Assembly (NCBI RefSeq): GCF_001429785.1 | Contig: NZ_LMJF01000001.1 | Coordinates: 61,152 to 125,151, forward strand | DNA: 64,000 nt | Origin: Lysobacter sp. Root916 | Lineage (GTDB): Bacteria; Pseudomonadota; Gammaproteobacteria; Xanthomonadales; Xanthomonadaceae | Direction: 5' to 3' | In this document: positions 8,648-16,165 of the stretch, in pieces | Layout: the number at the start of each line of letters is the position of its first letter | How positions within the stretch are numbered: position 1 is the first letter of the stretch | Position numbers and translations under genes: made by a program | Notes under the pieces: model-generated | Told to the model about the DNA's origin: nothing | Seen by the model: the letters and a program-made list of their open reading frames with translations, nothing else | Database searches by the model: none

Positions 8648-10819
8648 ATGCGATATACGGCGTTGGCTGCGGCCATGGCGATGACGGGAACGTTCGCGGT
8701 CGGGGCTGGCCTCGCGCACGCGGGCGAGGGCATGTGGGTGCCGCAGCAGCTGCCGGAGATTGCCGGCCCGCTGAAGAAGGCCGGCTTGAAGTTGAACGCC
8801 AAGCAGCTGGCCGACCTCACCGGCGACCCGATGGGCGCGGTGGTCTCGTTGGGCGGCTGCACCGCCAGCTTCGTGTCGCCGCAGGGCCTGGTGGTGACCA
8901 ACCACCACTGCGCTTACGGCGCGATCCAGCTCAACTCCACGCCAGAGAAGAACCTGATGCGCGACGGCTTCAATGCCGCCACGCCGGGCCAGGAAGTCTC
9001 CGCCGGCCCGAACGCGCGCATCTACGCGCTGGACTCGATCCAGGACGTGACCAAGCAGGTCAAGGACGCGATCGCCGCCGCCCCGGACGCGATCGGCCGC
9101 ACCCGCGCGCTGGAAAGCGTGGAGAAAAGCCTGGTCGCCGCCTGCGAGGCCGACGCCGGTTTCCGCTGCCGCCTCTACAGCTTCTCCGGCGGCAACGTCT
9201 ATCGTTTGTTCCGCAATCTCGAGATCAAGGACGTGCGCCTGGTCTACGCGCCGCCCGGCAGCGTCGGCAACTACGGCGGCGAAGTCGACAACTGGATGTG
9301 GCCGCGCCACACCGGCGACTTCTCGTTCTATCGCGCCTATGTCGGCAAGGACGGCAAGCCCGCCGCCTATGCCGCCGACAACGTGCCCTACCAGCCCAAG
9401 CATTGGCTGAAGATCGCGACCCAGCCGCTAGGCGCGGGCGACTTCGTGATGGTCGCCGGCTACCCGGGTTCGACCAGCCGCTACGCCCTGGCCGAGGACT
9501 TCGATAACACCGCGCAGTGGACCTATCCCACCGTCGGCGGCCACTACAAGAAACTGGTCGCGATGGTCCAGGCCGAAGGCGCCAAGAACCCCGACATCGC
9601 GGTCAAGTACGCCAGCACCGTGCGCGGCTGGCAGAATGCGATGAAGAACTACGACGGCCAGCTCGACGGCTTCCAGCGCATCGGCGCCAGCGAGAAGAAG
9701 CACGCCGAGGACGCCGCGGTGCTGGAGTGGCTGCGCAAGCAGGGCGCCAAGGGCGAGCCGGCGCTGGCCGCGCACGAAACCTTGGTCCAGATCGGCGACC
9801 AGGCCCGCGCCAATCGCGAACGCGACCTAGTGTTCAGCCAGTTCCGCAACACCGGCGCGATCGGCGCCGCGCTGCAGCTCTATCGTCTTTCGATCGAACG
9901 CGCCAAGCCCGATCCCGAGCGCGAGCAGGGCTATCAGCAGCGCGATCTGCCGTCGTTCGAAGGTGCGATGAAGCAGATGGAGCGCCGCTACGATCCCAAG
10001 ATGGACCGCCAGCTGCAGGCCTACTGGCTGGCCGAGTACCTCAAGCTGCCGGCCGCGCAGCGCATTCCCGCGCTCGACAAGTGGCTGGGCGGCAACGACG
10101 ACAAGGCGGTCAAGCGCGCGCTCGACAAGTTGGCCAAGACCAAGCTGGGCGGCACCGAACAGCGCATGAGCCTGATGCAGGCCGACCGAGCCGCGTTCAA
10201 CAAGAGCAAGGACCCGGCGATCCAACTGGCGGTGGCGATCATGCCGACCGTGCTCAAGCTGGAGGAAGAGGGCAAGACCCGCGCCGGCGACACCCTGGTC
10301 GCGCGTCCGATCTACCTGCAGGCGGTCGCCGACTACAAGAAGAGCAAGGGCCAGTTCGTGTATCCGGACGCGAACTCCTCGCTGCGCATCACCTTCGGCA
10401 ACGTGATGGGCTACACCAAGACCGACGGCAGCAAGCAGGTGCCGTTCACCAAGCTGGAGGAGGTTGCGGCCAAGGCCACCGGCACCGATCCCTTCGACGC
10501 GCCCAAGAGTTTGCTCGACGCGATCGCGGCCAAGCGCTACGGCGGCCTGACCGACAAGCGCCTGGGCACGGTGCCGGTGAACTTCCTGTCCAACCTCGAC
10601 ATCACCGGCGGCAACTCCGGTTCGCCGGTGCTGGACGGCAGCGGCAAGCTGGTCGGCCTGGCCTTCGACGGCAACTGGGAATCGGTGAGCTCGAACTGGG
10701 TGTTCGACCCGACCATGACCCGCATGATCGCGGTCGATCAGCGCTACATGCGCTGGATCATGCAAGAGGTTTATCCGGCGCCGCAGTTGCTGAAGGAACT
10801 CAACGTCGCGCCGAAGTAA
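8648..10819 (+). CDS. S46-family dipeptidyl-peptidase, DPP7-type predicted
   Basis: This is the second S46 exopeptidase: 723 residues with a signal peptide ending AHAG and AAGGAG before the ATG. The predicted triad falls at His86 (TNHHCAYG), Asp224 (WPRHTGDF) and Ser657 (TGGNSGSPV). These are the same residue numbers as I recall for the characterised DAP BII of Pseudoxanthomonas, which supports both the start and the close relationship. The discriminator position is Gly675 (FDGNWE), predicting DPP7-like preference for hydrophobic residues at P1. Together with the upstream DPP11-type paralogue it would let the cell turn external peptides into dipeptides of complementary types. A TAGACT at 8613-8618 may be its own -10. 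A strong terminator follows. Confidence 0.94.
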   Translation: MRYTALAAAMAMTGTFAVGAGLAHAGEGMWVPQQLPEIAGPLKKAGLKLNAKQLADLTGDPMGAVVSLGGCTASFVSPQGLVVTNHHCAYGAIQLNSTPEKNLMRDGFNAATPGQEVSAGPNARIYALDSIQDVTKQVKDAIAAAPDAIGRTRALESVEKSLVAACEADAGFRCRLYSFSGGNVYRLFRNLEIKDVRLVYAPPGSVGNYGGEVDNWMWPRHTGDFSFYRAYVGKDGKPAAYAADNVPYQPKHWLKIATQPLGAGDFVMVAGYPGSTSRYALAEDFDNTAQWTYPTVGGHYKKLVAMVQAEGAKNPDIAVKYASTVRGWQNAMKNYDGQLDGFQRIGASEKKHAEDAAVLEWLRKQGAKGEPALAAHETLVQIGDQARANRERDLVFSQFRNTGAIGAALQLYRLSIERAKPDPEREQGYQQRDLPSFEGAMKQMERRYDPKMDRQLQAYWLAEYLKLPAAQRIPALDKWLGGNDDKAVKRALDKLAKTKLGGTEQRMSLMQADRAAFNKSKDPAIQLAVAIMPTVLKLEEEGKTRAGDTLVARPIYLQAVADYKKSKGQFVYPDANSSLRITFGNVMGYTKTDGSKQVPFTKLEEVAAKATGTDPFDAPKSLLDAIAAKRYGGLTDKRLGTVPVNFLSNLDITGGNSGSPVLDGSGKLVGLAFDGNWESVSSNWVFDPTMTRMIAVDQRYMRWIMQEVYPAPQLLKELNVAPK

Positions 10820-10844
10820 TCGGCTGCAATTGATTCGCACCAGG

Positions 10845-10869
10845 GGCCGGGCATTGCCCGGCCTTTTTT
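10845..10869 (+). terminator. Rho-independent terminator after the second S46 gene
   Basis: An 8-bp stem GGCCGGGC/GCCCGGCC with a 3-base loop is followed by six T and an A. Confidence 0.93.
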
Positions 10870-10895
10870 ATTGTCCTTCGCGAAACAGGTGAACG

Positions 10896-11258
10896 ATGAA
10901 TCGAGCGCTATCGGCCGCGTTCCTGGCCACGGCGATGACCGGATGCGCGAATATGCCGTCGGGCAATATCGATTTCGAGGCGGCATCGGCGCGGCTGTAC
11001 GTGGCCGGCGCGGACGGCAAGCCGATCGCGCCATTCGCCGGCGAGCTCGTCGATGTCGACGGCATAGGCTTGGGACGCGAGGCGATCCGGCTGCTGCCTG
11101 GGAACCACCTCATCCGTCGCCAATGCCCGAACTTGCCGGAAGGCGTGGCGAGCAGTCACCAGGTCTCGTACATCGAACATCGCTTCGAAGCCGGCAAACG
11201 CTATCTGCTGCTGTGCAACGATGACACCGGCTTGTCGATCGTGCCGTATCCGCATTGA
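10896..11258 (+). CDS. small hypothetical lipoprotein (120 aa)
   Basis: No family is recognised. The product starts with a short signal and a lipobox (TAMTGC, Cys at residue 17), so it is probably an outer-membrane lipoprotein. The mature part is compact and mostly beta (for example SARLYVAGADGKPIAPF, HRFEAGKRYLLLCND), with two more Cys. The beginning, YVAG.DGKPI, resembles small periplasmic proteins that set a sugar-like or PEGA-like fold, but this is only an impression. It stands alone between two terminators. Confidence 0.7.
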   Translation: MNRALSAAFLATAMTGCANMPSGNIDFEAASARLYVAGADGKPIAPFAGELVDVDGIGLGREAIRLLPGNHLIRRQCPNLPEGVASSHQVSYIEHRFEAGKRYLLLCNDDTGLSIVPYPH

Positions 11259-11321
11259 CAGCGGCCGATCGCGCGTCGGGTGGCGGAGTCGCGAATGGGC
11301 CCGCCGCGGATTCGGGCGCGG

Positions 11322-11355
11322 AAACGAAAAGGCCGGGCATCGCCCGGCCTCCTTT
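11322..11355. terminator. bidirectional terminator between convergent genes
   Basis: GGCCGGGC/GCCCGGCC form an 8-bp stem with a 3-base loop. On the minus strand it is followed by TTTTCGTTT. On the plus strand it is followed by a weaker TCCTTT. Confidence 0.85.
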
Positions 11356-11373
11356 CATCGCAACGGTTGGGCC

Positions 11374-11601
11374 TCAATCGCCCGGGCAGAACGCATGCCC
11401 CGAGCTATACCGCGAAGTCAGCACGCCGGACTGGTAGTAGGTGCCGTCGCAGTCCATCGAGGACTCGCCGACCACCTGGCCGTTGGCGTCGAAATAGACG
11501 TAGAACTCGCCGATCTCGTCGGCGATCGGCGGGCGGGCGAGGGCGGCGGTGGCGTAGACGGCCAGGGCGAGGCCCAGACCGATGACGAGGCGCTTACGCA
11601 T
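11374..11601 (-). CDS. tiny secreted protein, paralogue A (75 aa)
   Basis: AAGGAG lies eight bases before the ATG. A signal peptide of about 22 residues ends AALA. The mature protein of about 53 residues carries FYVYFDANGQVVGESSMDC and ends in GHAFCPGD, with two Cys that could form one disulphide. The neighbouring gene at 11724 codes for a clear paralogue with the same Tyr-rich block, so the two are a tandem duplication. They resemble the short Tyr/Cys secreted proteins common in Xanthomonadaceae (DUF6289-like is possible but unverified). The function is unknown. A longer overlapping frame from 11961 has no signal peptide and is not used. Confidence 0.75.
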   Translation of the reverse strand: MRKRLVIGLGLALAVYATAALARPPIADEIGEFYVYFDANGQVVGESSMDCDGTYYQSGVLTSRYSSGHAFCPGD

Positions 11602-11723
11602 GGGTGTTTCTCCTTGGATGCGGCGCGGACGACGCGGTTGCGCGACGGGGCGCCGGTACGGCGGTGGTGGGCTGCACGCATGCGCATCGCGGCGCCTGCG
11701 CGGTGGCGGATCGGCGGATCGGC

Positions 11724-11954
11724 TTAGCGCGGATCCGGGTCGCAGATGAAGTAGCCGTCGGCGTAGTTCTTGGTGAACTTGCCCCAGGAGGCATGGCTGC
11801 CATCGCAGTTGATGGCCTGGTAGCCGACCACCGCGCCATTGGCGTCGTAGTAGTAATAGAACTGGCCGGGGCCGGTCGGCCCGACCGCGGCGATCGCCGC
11901 GCCCATGGTCGCCGCGGCCAGCAAGCCGAGGGTCCAGGCGGTCTTCTTTCGCAT
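11724..11954 (-). CDS. tiny secreted protein, paralogue B (76 aa)
   Basis: This is a paralogue of the product at 11374-11601. The start is at 11954, with GGGAG upstream. A signal peptide ends AAIAA. The mature part reads FYYYYDANGAVVGYQAINC and later YADGYFIC, keeping the spacing of both Cys and the Tyr/Asp-Gly core. It lies 122 bases upstream of paralogue A on the same strand, so the two may share a transcript. No catalytic motif is visible. The longer open frame from 12107 lacks a signal peptide. Confidence 0.75.
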   Translation of the reverse strand: MRKKTAWTLGLLAAATMGAAIAAVGPTGPGQFYYYYDANGAVVGYQAINCDGSHASWGKFTKNYADGYFICDPDPR

Positions 11955-12343
11955 CTTCCACTCCCTGTCGTCGAATGCGCCGGCGTCGTTGCCGGCGCTG
12001 CGACCGTAGGCAGAAAATTGTTTGCGCGCAGTGAGGCCGAAACTAAGATTTCGTGACTTTGTGACCGCGGTCCGCATGAGTATCGCGAATTGATTAGCCA
12101 GGCACATCGGCAGGGTGACGCCGGTGCGGCGCTTGCAACCGCGCCCGGCTTTGCTACTCTGCGCCTTCAGTCGCGGATTCCCATGCCAGCCGGCCCCGTC
12201 TCCCGACCCGTGTCAGATGCCGCTTTACCGCGGCCGCGTCGCCCAAGGTCCGTGCCTCTCAGGACCCGCCGGTAGCCGCATCCTGTTCCCGCAGTGCCGG
12301 CTCATAGGCTTTCCGCGCTCCCATCCCACGAATGGAGCTTGCG
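11955..12343. other. intergenic region between the small secreted genes and serA
   Basis: These 389 bases hold divergent control signals. The part near 12010-12090 is clearly richer in A and T than its surroundings and probably holds the minus-strand promoter. A short frame from 12183 to 12275 just upstream of serA codes for an Arg/Pro-rich peptide with no recognisable match. It could be a leader peptide or chance. No known riboswitch was recognised in the serA leader. Confidence 0.4.
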
Positions 12344-13909
12344 ATGAAAGTACTGGCCTGCGATGGCATCCACGAAGACGGTTTGGCCCTGTTCCGCGAG
12401 GCGGGCTGGGACGTCGTCGTCGCCCCCGCCCCGATCAAAGATCCCGACGTGCTGGCCCTGGCGCTGGCCGATGTCGACGCCGTGCTGGTGCGTTCGGCCA
12501 CCGCGGTGCCGGCCCAGGCCCTGCGCGAGGCCAAGCAGCTGCGCGTGATCGGCCGCGCCGGCGCCGGCGTGGACACCATCGACGTCGACGCCGCCACCGC
12601 GCGCGGTATCGCGGTGATGAACGCGCCCGACGGCAACACCCTGGCCGCGGCCGAGCACGCGATCTCGCTGCTGTTCGCCCTGGCCCGCCACATTCCGCGC
12701 GCCGACGCCGGCATGAAGGCCGGCGAGTGGCCCAAGGCCGGCCTGACCGGCTTCGAGCTGGAAGGCAAGAAGCTGGGCGTGATCGGCCTGGGCCGGATCG
12801 GCGGCACGGTCGCGCGCAAGGCCCAGGGCATCGGCATGGAAGTGGCCGCCTACGATCCCTTCCTGCCCGCGTCCGCCGCCGGCAAGGGCAGCGTGCCGCT
12901 CAAGACCCTGGACGAGCTGCTGGCCTGGGCCGACGTGGTCACCCTGCATATCCCGCGCACTAAGGAAACCACCAACCTGCTGTCGGAAGCGCGCATGCGC
13001 GCGATGAAGAAGGGCGCCTACCTGATCAACGCCGCGCGCGGCGGGCTGGTCGACGAGGCCGCGCTGCTGACCCTGCTGGATGAGGGCCACATCGCCGGCG
13101 CCGCGCTCGACACCTTCGCCACCGAGCCGCTGCAGGCCGACTCGCCGCTGCGCGCGAACGCCAAGCTGATCCTGACCCCGCACCTGGGCGCGTCCACCAG
13201 CGAAGCGCAGCAGGCGGTGAGCACGATCCTGGCCCGCCAGATCATCGACTTCGTCGCCACCGGCGCGGTCGCCGGCTGCGTCAACTTGCCGCCGCTGACC
13301 GCCGAGGCCGCGCGCGAGGTCGGGCCGTGGATGCCGCTGATGTCCTCGCTGGGCCGCCTGGCCGCGCGCCTGGTGCCGGCGCCGACGCGCCTGGAGATCA
13401 CCTACGCCGGCCGCACCGACGCGCTCGACACCCGGCCGCTGTCGCGCCTGCTGGTGGCGGCTTTGCTCGGCACCGCCTCCGGCCGCGTCACCCCGGTCAA
13501 CGCCCTGCAGGAAGCCGCCGCGCGCGGCCTGACCGTGGCCGAAACCTTGGGCGGCGACGGCGACGGTTTCGACCGCCTGCTCAAGCTGCGCGTGGTCGGC
13601 GAAAACCGCACCCGCGAGATCGAGGCGACCCTGCACCGCGGCCCGCGCGTGGTGCGGCTGGACGGCGTCGAGATCGAATTCGATCCGCAGGCGCACGTGC
13701 TGCTGCTGCGCAACGAGGACCGCCCCGGCATGATCGGCCTGGTCGGCAGCCAGCTCGGCGCGGCCGGCGTCAACATCGTGAACTTCGCGCTGGGCGCGGC
13801 CGGCGACGGCCAGGCGCGCGCCGCGATCACGGTCGACAAGCCGGTCACCGAGGAGCAACTGGCCACGCTGCGCGCGACCCCCGGCATCCTCTCGCTGGCG
13901 CAGGTCTGA
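12344..13909 (+). CDS. serA: D-3-phosphoglycerate dehydrogenase, long ACT-containing form
   Basis: This enzyme oxidises 3-phosphoglycerate to 3-phosphohydroxypyruvate, the first step of serine synthesis. It has 521 residues, the long form with an intervening domain before the C-terminal ACT domain. The NAD-binding loop is GVIGLGRIGG (residues 145-154). Catalytic residues are R232 (NAARGG), E261 and H280 (TPHLGAST). The ACT domain, about residues 445-521 (RPGMIGLVGSQL), is where serine would bind as feedback inhibitor. ATG at 12344 is preferred because GGAG lies seven bases upstream; an ATG four codons earlier overlaps that site. The next gene begins one base after the stop, so they are cotranscribed. 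Confidence 0.97.
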   Translation: MKVLACDGIHEDGLALFREAGWDVVVAPAPIKDPDVLALALADVDAVLVRSATAVPAQALREAKQLRVIGRAGAGVDTIDVDAATARGIAVMNAPDGNTLAAAEHAISLLFALARHIPRADAGMKAGEWPKAGLTGFELEGKKLGVIGLGRIGGTVARKAQGIGMEVAAYDPFLPASAAGKGSVPLKTLDELLAWADVVTLHIPRTKETTNLLSEARMRAMKKGAYLINAARGGLVDEAALLTLLDEGHIAGAALDTFATEPLQADSPLRANAKLILTPHLGASTSEAQQAVSTILARQIIDFVATGAVAGCVNLPPLTAEAAREVGPWMPLMSSLGRLAARLVPAPTRLEITYAGRTDALDTRPLSRLLVAALLGTASGRVTPVNALQEAAARGLTVAETLGGDGDGFDRLLKLRVVGENRTREIEATLHRGPRVVRLDGVEIEFDPQAHVLLLRNEDRPGMIGLVGSQLGAAGVNIVNFALGAAGDGQARAAITVDKPVTEEQLATLRATPGILSLAQV

Positions 13910-13910
13910 C

Positions 13911-14555
13911 ATGCGCATCCTGCTAGCACGCCACGGAGAAACCCCCTGGAACGCCGAAGGCCGTTACCAGGGCCAGGAAGACATTCCGCTGTCGCCGATC
14001 GGCGAGGCGCAGGCGATCGCCCTGGGCGATCGCCTGCGCGAGGTCGAGATCGCACGCGCGGTGGCCTCGCCGCTGGTGCGCGCGCGCCGCACCGCCGAGC
14101 TCGCGCTGGGCGAGGCGCGCGCGGCCACCCTGCAGCTCGATCCCGGCCTGATGGAGATCGCCCACGGTACTTGGGAAGGCCTGCTCGCCAGCGAAATCCG
14201 CGAACGCGACGGCGAACGCCTGCAAGCCTGGCGCGATGCCCCGCACGAGGTGCTGATGCCCGGCGGCGAATCGATCCAGCACGTGCTCGATCGCGCCTGG
14301 CCCGCCTTCGCGCGCGCGACCGAGGGCCTGGGCGAGCACGACACCCTGCTGGTGGTCGCCCACGATGCGGTCAACCGCGTGCTGCTGTGCAAGGTGCTCG
14401 GCATTCCCTTGGCCAAGCTGTGGACCTTCCGCCAGGCGCCGACCACGCTCAACCTGCTCGAAGGCAACGACGTCGATCATCTGGACGTGGTCCGGCTCAA
14501 CGATTGCAGCCATCACACCCTGTTGTTCGGCGAAGCGGTGCACCGCGCGTTGTAA
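13911..14555 (+). CDS. histidine phosphatase (phosphoglycerate mutase-like), possible phosphoserine phosphatase
   Basis: This belongs to the histidine phosphatase superfamily with 214 residues. The phosphohistidine motif is L-A-R7-H8-G9-E-T. The second catalytic His is H151 (VVAHDAVNR), and the acidic residue E82 lies in LMEIAHGTWEG. It starts one base after serA stops, so translation is likely coupled. Close relatives act as alpha-ribazole phosphatase, phosphoglycerate mutase, or the metal-independent phosphoserine phosphatase found in some bacteria. The coupling to serA makes phosphoserine phosphatase an attractive reading, but it is inference only; sequence motifs do not separate these activities. 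A hairpin follows the gene. Confidence 0.88.
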   Translation: MRILLARHGETPWNAEGRYQGQEDIPLSPIGEAQAIALGDRLREVEIARAVASPLVRARRTAELALGEARAATLQLDPGLMEIAHGTWEGLLASEIRERDGERLQAWRDAPHEVLMPGGESIQHVLDRAWPAFARATEGLGEHDTLLVVAHDAVNRVLLCKVLGIPLAKLWTFRQAPTTLNLLEGNDVDHLDVVRLNDCSHHTLLFGEAVHRAL

Positions 14556-14564
14556 GCTCGGGCC

Positions 14565-14596
14565 CGATGCCGCGTCCGCTCGGGCGCGGCATCGTT
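14565..14596 (+). terminator. hairpin after the serA operon
   Basis: CGATGCCGCG/CGCGGCATCG form a 10-bp stem with a 10-base loop. Only two T follow, so it is a weak intrinsic terminator at best. Confidence 0.5.
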
Positions 14597-14624
14597 CCGC
14601 ATCCGGGCCGACATAGGGAGCGTC

Positions 14625-15035
14625 ATGAAATCAGGACCGCTGTTGGTCGCCTTGCTGCCGCTGGCCACGACGGCCGCGGCGCAATCGCCGGCCGCGCCAT
14701 CGGTCTCGCAATCGCCAGGCGAGACCGGGACCATGCCGGAGGATTGCCCGGCCTACGATCCGGCATCGGCGCCGTCGAGGCAGCCCCCGACCTATCCGCC
14801 GGTGATGGCCGAGCAGGGCCTGTCCGGGGTGGTGATGCTGGTGCTGACGATCGATCGCTGCGGCCGGATCGCGGAAGCGCGCATGGAGCGCGGTTCGGGA
14901 TATCCCGAATTCGACCAGGCCGCGCTGGAGGCGGCGATGCGCTGGCGGATGACGCCCGCCTATCGCGACGGCGAGGCCGTGGCCAGCCGGGTGCGGCGGC
15001 CGGTGCGCTTCGAACTGCTGGAAGACTTGCCCTAG
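14625..15035 (+). CDS. secreted TonB C-terminal-domain protein (136 aa)
   Basis: GGGAG precedes the ATG. A cleavable signal peptide (to about TTAAAQ) is followed by a Pro/Ser linker and a TonB_C-like domain from about residue 55 (YPPVMAEQGLSGVVMLVL, then RMERGSGYPEFDQAALEAA and W-R-M-T-P). Genuine TonB has an uncleaved N-terminal membrane anchor and a long Pro/Lys spacer; here both are missing. It is therefore more likely a soluble periplasmic protein that borrows the TonB C-terminal fold than an energy transducer. A related protein is encoded 236 bases downstream. Confidence 0.82.
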   Translation: MKSGPLLVALLPLATTAAAQSPAAPSVSQSPGETGTMPEDCPAYDPASAPSRQPPTYPPVMAEQGLSGVVMLVLTIDRCGRIAEARMERGSGYPEFDQAALEAAMRWRMTPAYRDGEAVASRVRRPVRFELLEDLP

Positions 15036-15270
15036 TCGCGGGACGCTGCGATTCCCGGCGGGGCGCGTCGGACCGGCCCGGCTACGGCGCCAGGCAACGC
15101 AAATTCGCCGGCGGGTTGCCGCATGTCGCATGGTTCGGCTCAACCATGGCGGGCGCCACGCCCCGCAGTACGACCAAGCGGTGCGTCGTGTCTCGTAGGC
15201 ACGCCCGAGGCCGCATGCTTCAATTAGGCCTCGCCGCGAGCGTGCGGCCAGACTTCGTCCAGGGGGATTC

Positions 15271-16074
15271 ATGCGGGCTTTGTTCGCGGCGCTGTGCATT
15301 GCAGGTTCGGCGCTCGCGCCGGGTTCGGTTTTGGCCGATGAGGGCGCGCCGGCGATACCGACGGACTGCCCGCCGCCATCGCAGCGGCCGCGGCCGCCGG
15401 CTCAGCCCCGCCCCGATATCAAGGAGCCCAAGACCGTGGTGCTGGTGATCGCCCTGGACCGTTGCGGCCAGGCCGGCGAAATCGTGGTCGAGCAAGGTTC
15501 GGGCATCGCTGCCCTGGACGAGGCGGCCAGCGAGGCCGCCAGGAGTTGGCGATTCAATCCGTCCCCCGATGGACCGAGCCGGGTGCGGGTGCCGGTAGAG
15601 TTTTTGCCTAGGCAGGAGTCGACCGTGCCCGGCGCTGCCGAGCCGTCGCTCGACAAGCTGCGTGCGCAATACCGGGCGATGCAGGTTGCGCGCGTGGCCG
15701 CGCGCGCCGATCGCACGGTCGAGGGATTCATCCCCGATCCGCAGCCGCTGGCGCACGAGACCATCGCCGCCAGCCTGGCGATGCTGGAGCGCGAAGCCAA
15801 ACTGCAGCCCGATTCGCCGCCGGGCACGCGGGTGTACGTGCGCGCCGACGGGCTGGACATCACCCAGTGGACGCTGTTCGACGAGGGCTGGGCGTTCGTG
15901 CCGGCCTTGATCCGGCAGCGCTTGGTCAGCGATGGCGGCAACGCCTTCATGCTCAGCCGCGGCCTGTGCGAAGCCAAGCGCGCGGGCGAATGCGCGCGCT
16001 TCGAGGACTTCATGCGCAGCATGCCGCGTCAGGAAACCCGGCCGCCGCCGCCGCCGCTTCCGCCCGAGTCCTGA
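15271..16074 (+). CDS. secreted TonB-C-like domain protein with unknown C-terminal half (267 aa)
   Basis: AGGGGG precedes the ATG. A signal peptide ends VLADE. A Pro/Arg-rich linker follows, then a TonB_C-like domain, about residues 50-115, with the same pattern as the upstream protein (VVLVIALDRCGQAGEIVVEQGSG, SWRFNP). The C-terminal 150 residues match nothing I recognise; they are mixed helix and strand and end in a poly-Pro tail. Two Cys occur near the C-terminus (LCEAKRAGEC). Together with its neighbour it forms a pair of duplicated TonB-domain proteins. Function unknown. Confidence 0.78.
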   Translation: MRALFAALCIAGSALAPGSVLADEGAPAIPTDCPPPSQRPRPPAQPRPDIKEPKTVVLVIALDRCGQAGEIVVEQGSGIAALDEAASEAARSWRFNPSPDGPSRVRVPVEFLPRQESTVPGAAEPSLDKLRAQYRAMQVARVAARADRTVEGFIPDPQPLAHETIAASLAMLEREAKLQPDSPPGTRVYVRADGLDITQWTLFDEGWAFVPALIRQRLVSDGGNAFMLSRGLCEAKRAGECARFEDFMRSMPRQETRPPPPPLPPES

Positions 16075-16165
16075 GCGTTCGGGGGCGGCGTTGCCGCGTG
16101 CGTCGCGGTGGGCCGCGGCCGCCGCCGCGATCCCCCCGAGGCGGGTTCTGGGCGACAATAGCGCC

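Noticed and set aside
12183-12275. Short Arg/Pro-rich frame upstream of serA as a leader peptide
   Set aside because: It has only a few Ser codons and no attenuator structure that I can support; left as a possibility in the intergenic entry.
12160-12343. A riboswitch in the serA leader
   Set aside because: The leader is GC-rich and could fold, but I could not match it to any known riboswitch consensus.
12302-13918. Large minus-strand open frames opposite serA, gltX, hutU, purF and znuD
   Set aside because: All are mirror frames of well-identified genes, produced by third-position GC. None has a recognisable product.
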